From CAVXEF01 sp963827315 (GTDB lineage: Bacteria; Planctomycetota; Phycisphaerae; Sedimentisphaerales; Anaerobacaceae), in NCBI GenBank assembly GCA_963827315.1, contig CAWHAL010000003.1, forward strand, positions 30,680-94,679: a stretch of 64,000 nt of DNA. Direction: 5' to 3'. The stretch's first letter is position 1. Each line of letters opens with the position of its first letter. A model generated the notes under the pieces. That model saw only the letters and a list, made by a program, of their open reading frames with translations. It searched no databases and was not told where the DNA came from. Shown here in pieces: positions 9,069 to 17,796 of this stretch. The translations under genes and the position numbers were made by a program.

Positions 9069-9680
9069 ATGGAATCTGGTTTTGACAAACTAAGTGACGC
9101 TGAATTGTTCGCCCGCTACACTGCTGGTGAAGAGGACGCTTTTCGCGAGATTGTAAATCGTTACAAGAACGCTCTTTACGCATTTTTAAGGCGTTTTGTA
9201 AACCAGCAAAGTCTCGTTGAGGAGGTCTTTCAGGAGACGTTCTTACAGCTTTTCATGAGTCGAGACAGTTTTGACCCGAGCCGACCGCTGCGACCGTGGC
9301 TGTTCACTATAGCAGCAAATAAGGCGAAAGATTTCCTTCGCAAACAACATCGAACAGCCGCTATCCCCCTCGGTACTATGGCGGAACAGGAAGAGATGTC
9401 GTTCGATGATGTGCTAAACTGCTTAACTTCCGATACAAGAGTACCTTACGAAAGGCTCGAAAGAAGGGAGACAGCCAGGCGTGTTAGAGCGGTTATAGCG
9501 GATATGCCGGAAAGTCTGCGAGAAATTTTGATTTTAGCTTATTTTAATAAATTTTCTTACAAACAAATGGCTGAGATATTAAGTATACCAATAGGAACGG
9601 TCAAAAGCAGACTGCACACGGCTGTCGGGCGCTTCGCCAAAGACTGGAAGGCAGCCGTAAGGAGTAAGAAACTTCAATGA
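9069..9680 (+). CDS. ECF RNA polymerase sigma factor
   Basis: Extracytoplasmic-function sigma factor of about 203 residues. Region 2 runs from about residues 20 to 95 (FREIVNRYKNALYAFLRRF ... RPWLFTIAANKAKDFLRK) and region 4 from about 135 to 190 (ILAYFNKFSYKQMAEILSIP, IGTVKSRLHTAVGRF). An in-frame TTG at 9051 is inside a repeat word, so ATG 9069 is the better start. The gene overlaps the next by four bases (ATGA), as expected for a sigma/anti-sigma pair. Confidence 0.92.
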   Translation: MESGFDKLSDAELFARYTAGEEDAFREIVNRYKNALYAFLRRFVNQQSLVEEVFQETFLQLFMSRDSFDPSRPLRPWLFTIAANKAKDFLRKQHRTAAIPLGTMAEQEEMSFDDVLNCLTSDTRVPYERLERRETARRVRAVIADMPESLREILILAYFNKFSYKQMAEILSIPIGTVKSRLHTAVGRFAKDWKAAVRSKKLQ

Positions 9681-10708
9681 GTACGTTGGACAATCAGCAA
9701 AGACAATTGATATTTGATTACTGCTTAGGTTTAACAACCGAAAAAGAGAGTGCTGAAGTCGAGGGGCTGATTGGCTCCGATGCGCAAGCCGCTGAACTTC
9801 ACTCTGCCTTAAAATCCATTACTGGTGCGCTTGACAGCTTAGAGTCTGAGTTGTGCCCGGACGAGCTGGTGGAGCGAACGGTTTTGCGTCTTACGAATAC
9901 TGCCCGCGCAAGCGAGGCCCGGCTTGCTCAGTTGCTTGCGGATGAACAGGCGAAGACTGCTGTTAGGCCGTGGCATTTGTGGTGGAACATAGGACGGGTT
10001 TTGGCGGCAGCGGCAGTGATTTTGATAGCGGCAAGCGTCTGGTTGGCTCCTTTGAATTTTGTTCGCCAAAAATACTACCAAGTCCGGTGCCAGGCGCAGC
10101 TTGCCCGGATTGCGGAGGGGATAAAACAATATATGGCTGACCACGATGGTCAGTTGCCTGCTGTTGCGATGACAGCGGGGTCACCGTGGTGGAAGGTGGG
10201 TTACCAGGGAAATGATAACTACTCAAATACCCGCCATTTGTGGCTTCTGGTACGAGGGGGTTATGTCGCGCCAGTCAACTTCGTCTGTCCCGGTGCCATT
10301 CAAGGTCAAATGGTCCGACTCGATGGTTTGCAGGTGAAAGACTACAATGATTTTCCCGACAGAAAGCATGTGACATTCAGCTTTCGACTAAGGTGCGATA
10401 AGCCGCAGGGTGCATATCCGGTTGGCCAGAGGATTTTAATATCGGATTTGAATCCGCTTTTTGAGTCGCTGCCGGGACCGGATGCCAAACCGCCCGTAAT
10501 TCAACTCAGTAAAGAACTGTCAAATCTCAACAGTATCAATCACAATCGCGGAGGGCAAAACGTTTTGCTCGACGACGGGAGTGTGAAGTTCCTGAAGACG
10601 CGATGTTTCGGCGCCGCAGAGGACGACATATTTACACTGCAGAACACAAAGGTCTATCAGGGTGTTGAAGTGCCGCTGAGCGAATCAGATACTTTTCTTG
10701 CCCCGTAA
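9677..10708 (+). CDS. Membrane anti-sigma-like protein with pseudopilin H-X-DG C-terminus
   Basis: A 343-residue protein translationally coupled to the ECF sigma factor. Residues 1-85 are a charged, helical cytoplasmic region where an anti-sigma domain is expected, although a HxxxCxxC zinc motif is not seen. A membrane helix follows at about 107-126 (GRVLAAAAVILIAASVWLAP). The rest is extracytoplasmic and resembles planctomycete pseudopilin-like (DUF1559/H-X9-DG) proteins, ending with HNRGGQNVLLDDGSVKFL. The spacing here is H-X10-DG, one residue longer than usual. Role as regulator inferred from position. Confidence 0.72.
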   Translation: MSTLDNQQRQLIFDYCLGLTTEKESAEVEGLIGSDAQAAELHSALKSITGALDSLESELCPDELVERTVLRLTNTARASEARLAQLLADEQAKTAVRPWHLWWNIGRVLAAAAVILIAASVWLAPLNFVRQKYYQVRCQAQLARIAEGIKQYMADHDGQLPAVAMTAGSPWWKVGYQGNDNYSNTRHLWLLVRGGYVAPVNFVCPGAIQGQMVRLDGLQVKDYNDFPDRKHVTFSFRLRCDKPQGAYPVGQRILISDLNPLFESLPGPDAKPPVIQLSKELSNLNSINHNRGGQNVLLDDGSVKFLKTRCFGAAEDDIFTLQNTKVYQGVEVPLSESDTFLAP

Positions 10709-10783
10709 TCCGGGGTCATATCTCGAAGTCCCGCAAGAGGGAACTTAACTGTTAGTGCCTAAGCTCTGAAGAACCGCTGCAAG

Positions 10784-10824
10784 TTGATAATTGACAAAGG
10801 ATAATTGATAATCAATAATCGATT
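10784..10824. repeat. AT-rich stutter words (TTGATAATTGAC type)
   Basis: The sequence just upstream of tRNA-Leu repeats variants of GATAATTGA/AATCAATAATCGATT several times. Related words occur at 7884 and at 48475 next to tRNA-Glu. No promoter can be identified with confidence inside it. Confidence 0.5.
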
Positions 10825-10829
10825 AACCA

Positions 10830-10915
10830 GCCGAAGTGGCGGAACTGGCAGACGCGCGGGACTCAAAATCCCGTCGGGCTTAACCCCGGTGAGGGTTCGA
10901 CTCCCTCCTTCGGCA
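10830..10915 (+). tRNA. tRNA-Leu (anticodon CAA)
   Basis: Class II tRNA of 86 nt. The 7-bp acceptor stem pairs GCCGAAG with CTTCGGC, followed by discriminator A. The anticodon arm is CGGGA-CTCAAAA-TCCCG, giving anticodon CAA, which reads UUG. A long variable arm and the T-loop GGTTCGACTCC are present. CCA is not encoded. A second word pair (TTTAGCGTACAGCGTTTAGC) follows at about 10921-10940. Confidence 0.96.
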
Positions 10916-11024
10916 ATGCAATTTAGCGTACAGCGTTTAGCATGTAGTGCAAAGGGTTAGAAGATAAAAAACGCGTGTGGTTAAGACGTTGGTAGTTCAT
11001 TGACATGTATCGGAAAGACGTTCG

Positions 11025-11762
11025 ATGCTTCTGAAGGAAAAATTAGAGTCCACGGGGTACTTATTATTTAGGTGGAGAAGTTTCTTACCGCTACTTACGA
11101 TAATCTTTTTTCTGGTTGTCATGAGAGACTTTTCGTACCCTCGGGGTAAGCATTCTCTGTATCTGCTGTGGTATAGCATTTGTTTTGCTGTTTCACTATT
11201 TGGATTGGCAATCCGAGTTTTTACCGTCGGTTATGTTCCTAAAGGGACATCCGGCAGGACAACGGGAAAACCAAGAGCAAGCGTTCTCAATACTACGGGG
11301 ATGTATTCCATAATCAGACATCCATTGTATACGGGCAATTTTTTCATATGGCTTGGTGTTTCAATGTTCCCACGCTCCTTGTTTTTTGCCGTAGCGCTTA
11401 TTTTACTTTTCTTTTTGTACTATGAACGAATAATCCTTGCAGAAGAGAAAATTCTTCACGAAAAATTCGGTAACACGTTCGTTGAATGGGCAAACAGGAC
11501 ACCAATACTGTTTCCCAGATTCAGAAACTGGCAGAAAGCAGCTTTACCATTTTCGCTGAAGACCGCACTTAAAAGGGAGTACTCTGCTTTCTTTGCTATA
11601 ATAGCCGCGTTTATGTGTCTGGAAATAGGAGGAGATTTCTTCTATTTGGGCAGATTACCATTAGACTCGGTTTGGGTATGGATATTTTTGACGGGGCTGT
11701 GCACATACGTAATACTGCGAACCTTGAAAAAGAAAGGTTTTCTAAATGTGGAGGGAAGATAA
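11025..11762 (+). CDS. Isoprenylcysteine carboxyl methyltransferase-like membrane protein, copy 1
   Basis: Integral membrane protein of 245 residues with about five helices. It has the ICMT/phospholipid-methyltransferase signature: GMYSIIRHPLYTGNF at about residues 94-108, then an E-containing helix (YYERIILAEEKILHEKFG) and the closing WANRTPILFPRF. In this family the RHP and E motifs bind S-adenosylmethionine next to a membrane acceptor. The acceptor in bacteria is usually unknown. It is paralogous to the next gene and extends further, with one or two extra C-terminal helices. Confidence 0.8.
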   Translation: MLLKEKLESTGYLLFRWRSFLPLLTIIFFLVVMRDFSYPRGKHSLYLLWYSICFAVSLFGLAIRVFTVGYVPKGTSGRTTGKPRASVLNTTGMYSIIRHPLYTGNFFIWLGVSMFPRSLFFAVALILLFFLYYERIILAEEKILHEKFGNTFVEWANRTPILFPRFRNWQKAALPFSLKTALKREYSAFFAIIAAFMCLEIGGDFFYLGRLPLDSVWVWIFLTGLCTYVILRTLKKKGFLNVEGR

Positions 11763-11823
11763 CACCTAACCCTGACCGAATGGTTCGCGGGGGGTAAGGG
11801 TTGGTTCCTGTAGGGATTGGTAT

Positions 11824-12450
11824 ATGGGCGTACACGAAAGCAGACTGCTGTTTAGAATTGCACGAATGCGGATAACCGTTTCCCGTATTTTTGCCATTCT
11901 GGTTGTGCTACTGGTAATTTTTACAAGGTCCTCATTCAAACAGGGCGGTTTGGCAGATATATTATTCGAAACATTCGGTTTATTCCTGCTCACGATTTGC
12001 AGCGCCGGCCGGCTGTGGTCACTATTATACATCAGCGGTTACAAAAAGCGTGAGCTTATCATGGAAGGCCCTTACTCGATGGTACGGCACCCTTTGTATG
12101 TTTTTAGTCTCATAGGAGCGATTGGCATCGGATTAGCATCAGAGAACATTCTTGTTCTGGGGGTACTGGTCATTTTCTATTTGTTGTACTATCCTCTGAC
12201 GATTTTTGTAGAGGAAAAGAAGCTGGCGGACAAATTCGGCCAGGCGTATCTCGATTACGCCAAACGCACACCGCGATTTCTGCCAAAACTATCCCTTTAT
12301 AAGAGGGACGCACAATATCAAATAAACGCGGATATTTTCGTAAAGAGACTGGTACTTGGGATGTGGTTTATATGGATTTTCATTGTTCTGCACCTTATAG
12401 AGGCGCTTCAACAGAGTGGTTGTATACCTGTGTTTCTGAGGGTGCCGTAG
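11824..12450 (+). CDS. Isoprenylcysteine carboxyl methyltransferase-like membrane protein, copy 2
   Basis: A 208-residue paralog of the preceding protein, separated by 61 bases. It keeps GPYSMVRHPLYVFSL (about 81-95), the EEKKLADKFGQAYLDYAKRTPRFLP motif region and several hydrophobic helices. Whether the two work as a pair on one membrane substrate is not known. The gene ends 43 bases before the convergent nifS gene, and no clear terminator lies between. Confidence 0.78.
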   Translation: MGVHESRLLFRIARMRITVSRIFAILVVLLVIFTRSSFKQGGLADILFETFGLFLLTICSAGRLWSLLYISGYKKRELIMEGPYSMVRHPLYVFSLIGAIGIGLASENILVLGVLVIFYLLYYPLTIFVEEKKLADKFGQAYLDYAKRTPRFLPKLSLYKRDAQYQINADIFVKRLVLGMWFIWIFIVLHLIEALQQSGCIPVFLRVP

Positions 12451-12493
12451 GCTGAGGAAATTTTAGAAGCGGCGATATTTTTGCCCACACCCA

Positions 12494-13651
12494 TTACCCG
12501 GTTACAAAGGGCGACAATTCGCGGAGGCGGTTGATAATGGGCGGCAATTTTTCAATTGTGTAGTCAACTTCTTTTTCGGTGTTGTATCGGCTCAGACTAA
12601 AGCGGATTGAGCCGTGAGCGGCGGTGAAGGGGACGCCCATAGCGCGCAAAACGTGCGAAGGTTCGAGCGAGCCGGATGTGCAGGCGGAGCCGCTGGAAGC
12701 ACAGATGCCGAATTTATCGAGCATAAGCAAAATTGCTTCGCCCTCGATAAATTCAAAGCTGATATTGCTGGTATTTGGCAGACGGTTTTTCCTATCGCCG
12801 TTAAGCCGGCAGTCTGGACAACTTTTCAATATGGCGTTTTCGAGTTTATCACGCAGCTTCCTTACCCTTTCGTTTTCTTCTTTAATATTTTTCGCTGCCA
12901 GTTCACAGGCCTTGCCGAGGCCGACTATACCGGGGACATTTTCGGTACCTGCCCTTTTGCCGACTTCCTGATGACCGCCCAGCATAAACGGCTGGATTCT
13001 CGTACCTTTCCTGATATATGAAGCGCCTATACCTTTCGGTGCGTGCAGTTTGTGGCCGGAAAGGCTGAGCAGGTCGATATTGCTCTTTGATAAGTTCAGG
13101 GGGATTTTGCCGACCGCCTGGACGGCGTCGGTGTGAAATACTGAACCTTTATCTTTGACCAGCTCGGCGATTTGCTCGACTGGGAATATGACGCCAGTCT
13201 CGTTGTTTGCGTACATTATTGTGACCAGTGCAGTATCATCGTCGATTTGTTTTTCAAGCTCATCCAAATCGAGCCGACCTTGTTTGTCTACTTCAAGTTC
13301 TATCACTGTATAGCCGTGATCTTTCAATTGTTTACAAACCGACAGGACAGCGGGATGCTCGACGCGAGAAGTTATGATTTTGCGTTTGTGAGCTGCCGCG
13401 GCCAGTACGCCGTTTATGGCTGCGTTATCACTTTCGGTACCGCCACTTGTAAATATAATTTCGGCTGGGTCGCAGCCCAAGAGATTGGCCACCTGCTCGC
13501 GTGATTTGCGGATTTCGGCGGCGATTTGCCCGCCGAAGGTATGCATGCTGGATGGGTTGCCATAAAGCTCGCAGAAGAATGGCTTTATTTCCTCGAGTAC
13601 TTCCTCGGCTACCTTTGTGGTAGCATTATTGTCAAAATATATCGTTTTCAT
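12494..13651 (-). CDS. nifS: Cysteine desulfurase NifS/IscS type
   Basis: PLP-dependent enzyme of 385 residues that removes sulfur from cysteine as an enzyme persulfide for Fe-S cluster assembly. His99 (RVEHPAV), the PLP lysine Lys201 (LSGHKLHAPKG) and the catalytic Cys324 in SSGSACTSG are all present, as in group I desulfurases. The ATG at 13651 is used because it begins the family N-terminus (KTIYFDNNATT). An upstream in-frame ATG at 13693 would extend into nifU. It begins one base after the nifU stop and is the last gene of the sulfur operon. Confidence 0.95.
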   Translation of the reverse strand: MKTIYFDNNATTKVAEEVLEEIKPFFCELYGNPSSMHTFGGQIAAEIRKSREQVANLLGCDPAEIIFTSGGTESDNAAINGVLAAAAHKRKIITSRVEHPAVLSVCKQLKDHGYTVIELEVDKQGRLDLDELEKQIDDDTALVTIMYANNETGVIFPVEQIAELVKDKGSVFHTDAVQAVGKIPLNLSKSNIDLLSLSGHKLHAPKGIGASYIRKGTRIQPFMLGGHQEVGKRAGTENVPGIVGLGKACELAAKNIKEENERVRKLRDKLENAILKSCPDCRLNGDRKNRLPNTSNISFEFIEGEAILLMLDKFGICASSGSACTSGSLEPSHVLRAMGVPFTAAHGSIRFSLSRYNTEKEVDYTIEKLPPIINRLRELSPFVTG

Positions 13652-13652
13652 T

Positions 13653-14534
13653 TTACTTTCTGTGGTTGTGCGGCTGCTTTGCAGAGTCCTCATATTCTTC
13701 GACGAAAAGGTCTTCCGAGACGAATTCTCTAAGCTTGGCTTCGACGAGGTTCTTCACGGTGATGTTTGCAAGCGCACACTGTGCGCACATTCCGCGTAAG
13801 GCGACAATGACTTTGTTGCCGTCCACATCAATCAGTTCGATATCGCCGCCGTCCGCCCGCAGGGCTGGTCTGATTTGCTCGTTTATTGTCTGCTGAACCA
13901 ACTGGATTTTCTGAATGTTGGTCAGCTTGTGACCCTTCGTCGGCATTGCCATTACCTGCTCCTTTGTTTTATCGCCCTGTATGCGTTCGATTATTTTTTC
14001 GATTTCGCCTTTGCATCCGCCGCATCCGCCGCCTGCCTTGCAGTAATTTGTTACCTGCTCAACCGTAGTCAGGTCGTTTTCACGAATGACTCTTTCGATT
14101 TCCTTTTCGGTAACGCCGAAGCAGGTGCAGACGACCCTGCCTTCAAGCTCGTGTTTTTTTTTGCCGCCGGTTCGGTAGTTATCAATGGCAGCCTCGAGTG
14201 CTTCTCTGCCCATAACGGAGCAGTGCATTTTTTGTTCGGGCAGGCCGCCAAGATAATCGGCAATGTCTCTATTTGTTACTTTGGCGGCTTCCTCGAGTGT
14301 CATTCCCTTTATTATTTCGGTCAGGACCGATGATGTGGCAATCGCACTTGCGCAGCCGAAGGTCTTAAACTTTGCGTCAGCGATTTTGCCTTTTTTGTCG
14401 AGCTTAAAGGTTAATTTCAGGGCGTCGCCACACGCCAGAGAGCCGACCTCGCCGACGCCGTCAGGGTTTTCTATTTCACCGACATTGCGGGGATTAAAAA
14501 AATGGTCTTTTACCTTGTCCGTATATTCCCACAT
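13653..14534 (-). CDS. nifU: Fe-S cluster scaffold NifU, three-domain form
   Basis: Full-length modular scaffold of 293 residues. Residues 1-125 are IscU-like with ligands Cys35, Asp37, Cys61 and Cys105. Residues about 132-182 are a Bfd-like [2Fe-2S] domain with Cys136, Cys138, Cys171 and Cys174. Residues about 205-280 are the Nfu domain with Cys250 and Cys253 (GMCAQCALA). The complete NifU form is classically linked to nitrogenase maturation but also serves general Fe-S assembly in many anaerobes. No nif genes are seen here. It starts five bases after metY. Confidence 0.95.
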   Translation of the reverse strand: MWEYTDKVKDHFFNPRNVGEIENPDGVGEVGSLACGDALKLTFKLDKKGKIADAKFKTFGCASAIATSSVLTEIIKGMTLEEAAKVTNRDIADYLGGLPEQKMHCSVMGREALEAAIDNYRTGGKKKHELEGRVVCTCFGVTEKEIERVIRENDLTTVEQVTNYCKAGGGCGGCKGEIEKIIERIQGDKTKEQVMAMPTKGHKLTNIQKIQLVQQTINEQIRPALRADGGDIELIDVDGNKVIVALRGMCAQCALANITVKNLVEAKLREFVSEDLFVEEYEDSAKQPHNHRK

Positions 14535-14539
14535 ACTTT

Positions 14540-15829
14540 TTACCTTTGGCTTTTCTGTAAGGCCTGTTTGAAGTCAGCTATTATATCATCGATGTGCTCA
14601 GTTCCAACGGAGACACGAATATAATCTTCAGTGACGCCGGCGGCAAGCTGTTCGGCTTTGCTAAGCTGCTGATGGGTCGTACTGGCTGGGTGAATCACTA
14701 AGGTTTTGCTGTCGCCGATGTTAGCGAGGTGACTGGCGAGCTTGACACTATTGATAAACTTCCTGGCTGCTTCCATTCCGTTTTTTATTCCGAAGCCCAA
14801 AATGGCGCCCTGACCGTTCGGCAGATACTTTTTGGCTAACTTGTAGTCCGGATGCGATTCAAGGCCTGGATAATTGACCCAGTTAACGGTGTTCTGCTTT
14901 TCGAGCCACTTTGCGAGTTTGAGGGCATTTTCAGAGTGCCTCGGCATACGAAGATGCAGTGTTTCCAGCCCCTGAAGAAACAGGAAGGCATTAAACGGTG
15001 ACATACAACTGCCCATATCGCGGAGGAACTGGGTCCTTGCCTTTATGATGTAGGCCAGAGGGCCGAAACTTTCGGCATATTTGATGCCGTGATAACTTGG
15101 GTCCGGCTCTGTCAGCTCGGGGTATCGGCCGTTGGTCCAGTCGAATTTGCCGGAATCGACGATGGCTCCGCCGATGCTTGTGCCGTGGCCGCCGATGAAT
15201 TTCGTGCAGCTATGAACAACAATGTCGATGCCATATTCAATCGGCCTAAACAATATGGGCGTCGTCACGGTGCTATCGCAGATAACAGGCATACCATTAT
15301 CGTGAGCGATGGCGGCTATATTTTCATACTGCAAAATGTCGTTTTTGGGATTGCCAATCGTCTCAATATAAATCAGCCTCGTATTGTTTCTGATTGCCTT
15401 TGCGAAATTGTCTGGCTCCTTTGGGTCGACAAACGTTACTTCGATGCCGAGTTTGGCGAACGTCTGACTAAAGAGGGTAACCGTTCCGCCATAGAGTGAA
15501 TTTGAAGAGACGATGTGCCCTCCTGCACCACAGATATTAAAAATGCTGACATAGATGGCCGATTGTCCAGAACTCAATCCCAGCCCGCCTACGCCGCCTT
15601 CGAGGGCAGCGAGGCGTTTCTCGAGCACATCTGTTGTGGGATTCATCAGGCGAGTGTAAATGTTGCCGAACTCTTTGAGCGCAAAAAGATTCGCTGCGTG
15701 CTCGGTGTTCTTAAAGCAGAAGCTCGTTGTCTGATAAATCGGTGTGGCTCTGCTTAAGGTGTCCGAATCGACTTTCTGGCCTGCATGCAGGGCTAATGTC
15801 TCTAAGTGGTATTTTGTCTGTTCGTCCAT
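14540..15829 (-). CDS. metY: O-acetylhomoserine sulfhydrylase / Cys-Met metabolism PLP enzyme
   Basis: A 429-residue Cys/Met-metabolism PLP-dependent enzyme, close to O-acetylhomoserine (thiol)-lyase, which makes homocysteine from acetylhomoserine and sulfide. The PLP lysine is Lys210 in VVHSCTKFIGGHGT. The entry motif TLALHAGQ and SSNSLYGGTVTLF also fit this subgroup rather than cystathionine synthases, which are shorter. AAGGAAGGA lies upstream. The gene is 14 bases from nadA and 5 from nifU, inside the sulfur operon. Confidence 0.9.
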   Translation of the reverse strand: MDEQTKYHLETLALHAGQKVDSDTLSRATPIYQTTSFCFKNTEHAANLFALKEFGNIYTRLMNPTTDVLEKRLAALEGGVGGLGLSSGQSAIYVSIFNICGAGGHIVSSNSLYGGTVTLFSQTFAKLGIEVTFVDPKEPDNFAKAIRNNTRLIYIETIGNPKNDILQYENIAAIAHDNGMPVICDSTVTTPILFRPIEYGIDIVVHSCTKFIGGHGTSIGGAIVDSGKFDWTNGRYPELTEPDPSYHGIKYAESFGPLAYIIKARTQFLRDMGSCMSPFNAFLFLQGLETLHLRMPRHSENALKLAKWLEKQNTVNWVNYPGLESHPDYKLAKKYLPNGQGAILGFGIKNGMEAARKFINSVKLASHLANIGDSKTLVIHPASTTHQQLSKAEQLAAGVTEDYIRVSVGTEHIDDIIADFKQALQKSQR

Positions 15830-15843
15830 TTTTAAGTCCTTCC

Positions 15844-16761
15844 TTATTTTTTCGGCAAGGTTGCTACCATTCTATCGAGGGCTTTTTTGGCTTTTACCCG
15901 CACGTTGTCCGGCACCGTAACCTCATACTTCATATCTTCCAGCGACCAGAGCACTTTTTCTGCGGTTATCCGTTTCATATTGGGGCAGATTGCCCGTTCA
16001 CTGGCTGGGATAAACTCGGACTGTGGATTTCGCCTTTTCAGAGCGTATACCATACCTGTCTCGGTTGCCACAATAAATTGCTTTGCTGTGTTTTTGGCAA
16101 CGAAGCTCAACATCTGACCTGTGCTGAGCACTTCGTCGGCAAGGGCCTTGACCGGCTCGGAACATTCCGGGTGCGCCATCACAATCGCTCGCGGGTATTT
16201 TGCCCTGGTGTTTTTAATGTCGTCTTCGGTAATCATCAGATGGGTGATGCAGTAACCCGGCCAGAGTATAAGATTGCGGGCGGTTTTTTCGGCGACAAAC
16301 CGGCCAAGATGCTGGTCCGGCACGAAGATAATTTTTCTATCCTGCGGCAGAGACTCTACCATTTCAACGGCGTTGGAACTGGTGCAGCAGTAATCACTCT
16401 CGGCCTTTACATCTGCTGAGCTGTTGACATAACAGACCACCAGGGCATCCGGGTGCTGCTGCTTGAGTTTTCGCAGCTGGTCTGCGGTTATCATATCGGC
16501 GAGGGGGCAGCCGGCCAGCTCGTCCGGCAAAAGCACTGTCTTGTGTGGAGAAAGGACGGCGGCGGTCTCCGCCATAAATCGCACACCACAAAATACGATT
16601 ACGTCAACGTCGGCCTCGGCTGCCTTTATGCTCAGACCGAGAGAATCGCCGGTGAAATCCGCCAAATCCTGTATCTCGGCGGGCTGATAGTTGTGCGCAA
16701 GTATCACGGCGTTTCGCTGCTGCTTTAACTTTTTTATTTTTTCGGTCAGATTCCTATTCAA
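15844..16761 (-). CDS. nadA: Quinolinate synthase A
   Basis: Makes quinolinate from iminoaspartate and dihydroxyacetone phosphate for NAD synthesis, using a [4Fe-4S] cluster. The length is 305 residues. Cluster ligands are Cys85 (AGCPLADM), Cys171 (WPGYCITH) and Cys259 (AICPNM). A TTG start at 16761 is chosen because AAGGAGA lies seven bases before it and the protein then begins NRNLTEKIKKLKQ. A longer frame from 16848 would run back into cysE. It lies 16 bases after cysE. Its Fe-S demand fits its place beside nifU and nifS. Confidence 0.94.
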   Translation of the reverse strand: MNRNLTEKIKKLKQQRNAVILAHNYQPAEIQDLADFTGDSLGLSIKAAEADVDVIVFCGVRFMAETAAVLSPHKTVLLPDELAGCPLADMITADQLRKLKQQHPDALVVCYVNSSADVKAESDYCCTSSNAVEMVESLPQDRKIIFVPDQHLGRFVAEKTARNLILWPGYCITHLMITEDDIKNTRAKYPRAIVMAHPECSEPVKALADEVLSTGQMLSFVAKNTAKQFIVATETGMVYALKRRNPQSEFIPASERAICPNMKRITAEKVLWSLEDMKYEVTVPDNVRVKAKKALDRMVATLPKK

Positions 16762-16777
16762 GAAACTTCTCCTTGAG

Positions 16778-17710
16778 TCAGTTTTTTGCGGGCGGTTTTT
16801 TGTGCTTTGTGTAGACCAAACCCGGACCTGAGGTTGTGACGGTAACACCTGGGGGTACGGACTCCTTTATCCAGACATTGCCGCCAACTATTGTGTCTTT
16901 TCCAATGACCACATCGCCCAGTATTGTAGCCTCGGCGTAGATTGTTACGTTATCTTCTATGGTAGGGTGTCTTTTGCCGCCTTTGATTATCCTGCCCCTT
17001 TCATCTTTTGGGAAACTCAGTGCGCCGAGTGTTGCACCCTGGTAGATTTTCACATTGTTGCCAATGACGGTGGTTTCGCCTATCACCACGCCTGTGCCGT
17101 GGTCAATGAAGAAGTTTTTGCCTATCTTTGCGCCTGGGTGTACGTCAATTCCGGTCTCTGTGTGTGCGAATTCGGTCATTATTCGGGGAATCAACGGCAC
17201 ATCTTTTACATACAATTCGTGGGCGATGCGATACGTTGCAATTGCTGTGATACAAGGATAACTTAACACTATTTCCTCATGAGATTTCGCAGCGGGGTCT
17301 CCATCAAAAGCGGCGGCGACGTCACCTTTGAGCAGTTCCCTGATGTTCGGCAATTGTGCCAGCAGATGCTCTGCGGCGTCTTCAGCCATTCTTCGGCAGT
17401 CACCGGTGTCGCACTTTTCCATTCTGCAGCGGTACCTGAAGGCCCGTTCTATCTGCTCGGAAAGCTCTGTGTAGACATGGTAGAGGATATCAATGACGAT
17501 GTAATTGACGTTTGCTTTTGTGATGGTCCTTCTGCCGGTATAACCAGGAAAGAGGATTTCCATCAGCAGTTCCAGCACCTCAATGATTTTGTCTCGCACA
17601 GGCAAATTGGTCGTGTCAATGAAATTTATCCCTGCATCGTCTGTATAAGTGTCCAGGATTTTGCCGGCCAGTTTTTCTATCTCTTTGCCTACAAGCTCGT
17701 TTTTTTTCAT
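16778..17710 (-). CDS. cysE: Serine O-acetyltransferase
   Basis: Transfers acetyl from acetyl-CoA to serine, the first step of cysteine synthesis. The 310-residue protein has an N-terminal helical domain and a left-handed beta-helix made of hexapeptide repeats (GAKIGKNFFIDHGTGVVIGETTVIG, positions about 195-285). The catalytic histidines are expected in FIDHGTG and GGKRHPTIED. A long N-terminal extension (about 120 residues) places it with the larger SAT forms. It follows rrf2 by 86 bases. Confidence 0.93.
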   Translation of the reverse strand: MKKNELVGKEIEKLAGKILDTYTDDAGINFIDTTNLPVRDKIIEVLELLMEILFPGYTGRRTITKANVNYIVIDILYHVYTELSEQIERAFRYRCRMEKCDTGDCRRMAEDAAEHLLAQLPNIRELLKGDVAAAFDGDPAAKSHEEIVLSYPCITAIATYRIAHELYVKDVPLIPRIMTEFAHTETGIDVHPGAKIGKNFFIDHGTGVVIGETTVIGNNVKIYQGATLGALSFPKDERGRIIKGGKRHPTIEDNVTIYAEATILGDVVIGKDTIVGGNVWIKESVPPGVTVTTSGPGLVYTKHKKPPAKN

Positions 17711-17796
17711 TTTGAAAGACCTTTACCAATTTAATCGCCGGAATTTCTCCGCGGTATCTACCTCTCGGATACAACACATGTGGTTTTATTTTTCAT

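Noticed and set aside
12653..13653. Nitrogen fixation locus suggested by nifU and nifS
   Set aside because: No nifHDK, nifB or related genes are present; the pair lies in a sulfur and NAD operon, so general Fe-S assembly is the better reading.
13652..13693. Upstream ATG for nifS at 13693
   Set aside because: It would overlap the nifU coding end by 41 bases and add residues outside the family; ATG 13651 starts one base after the nifU stop.
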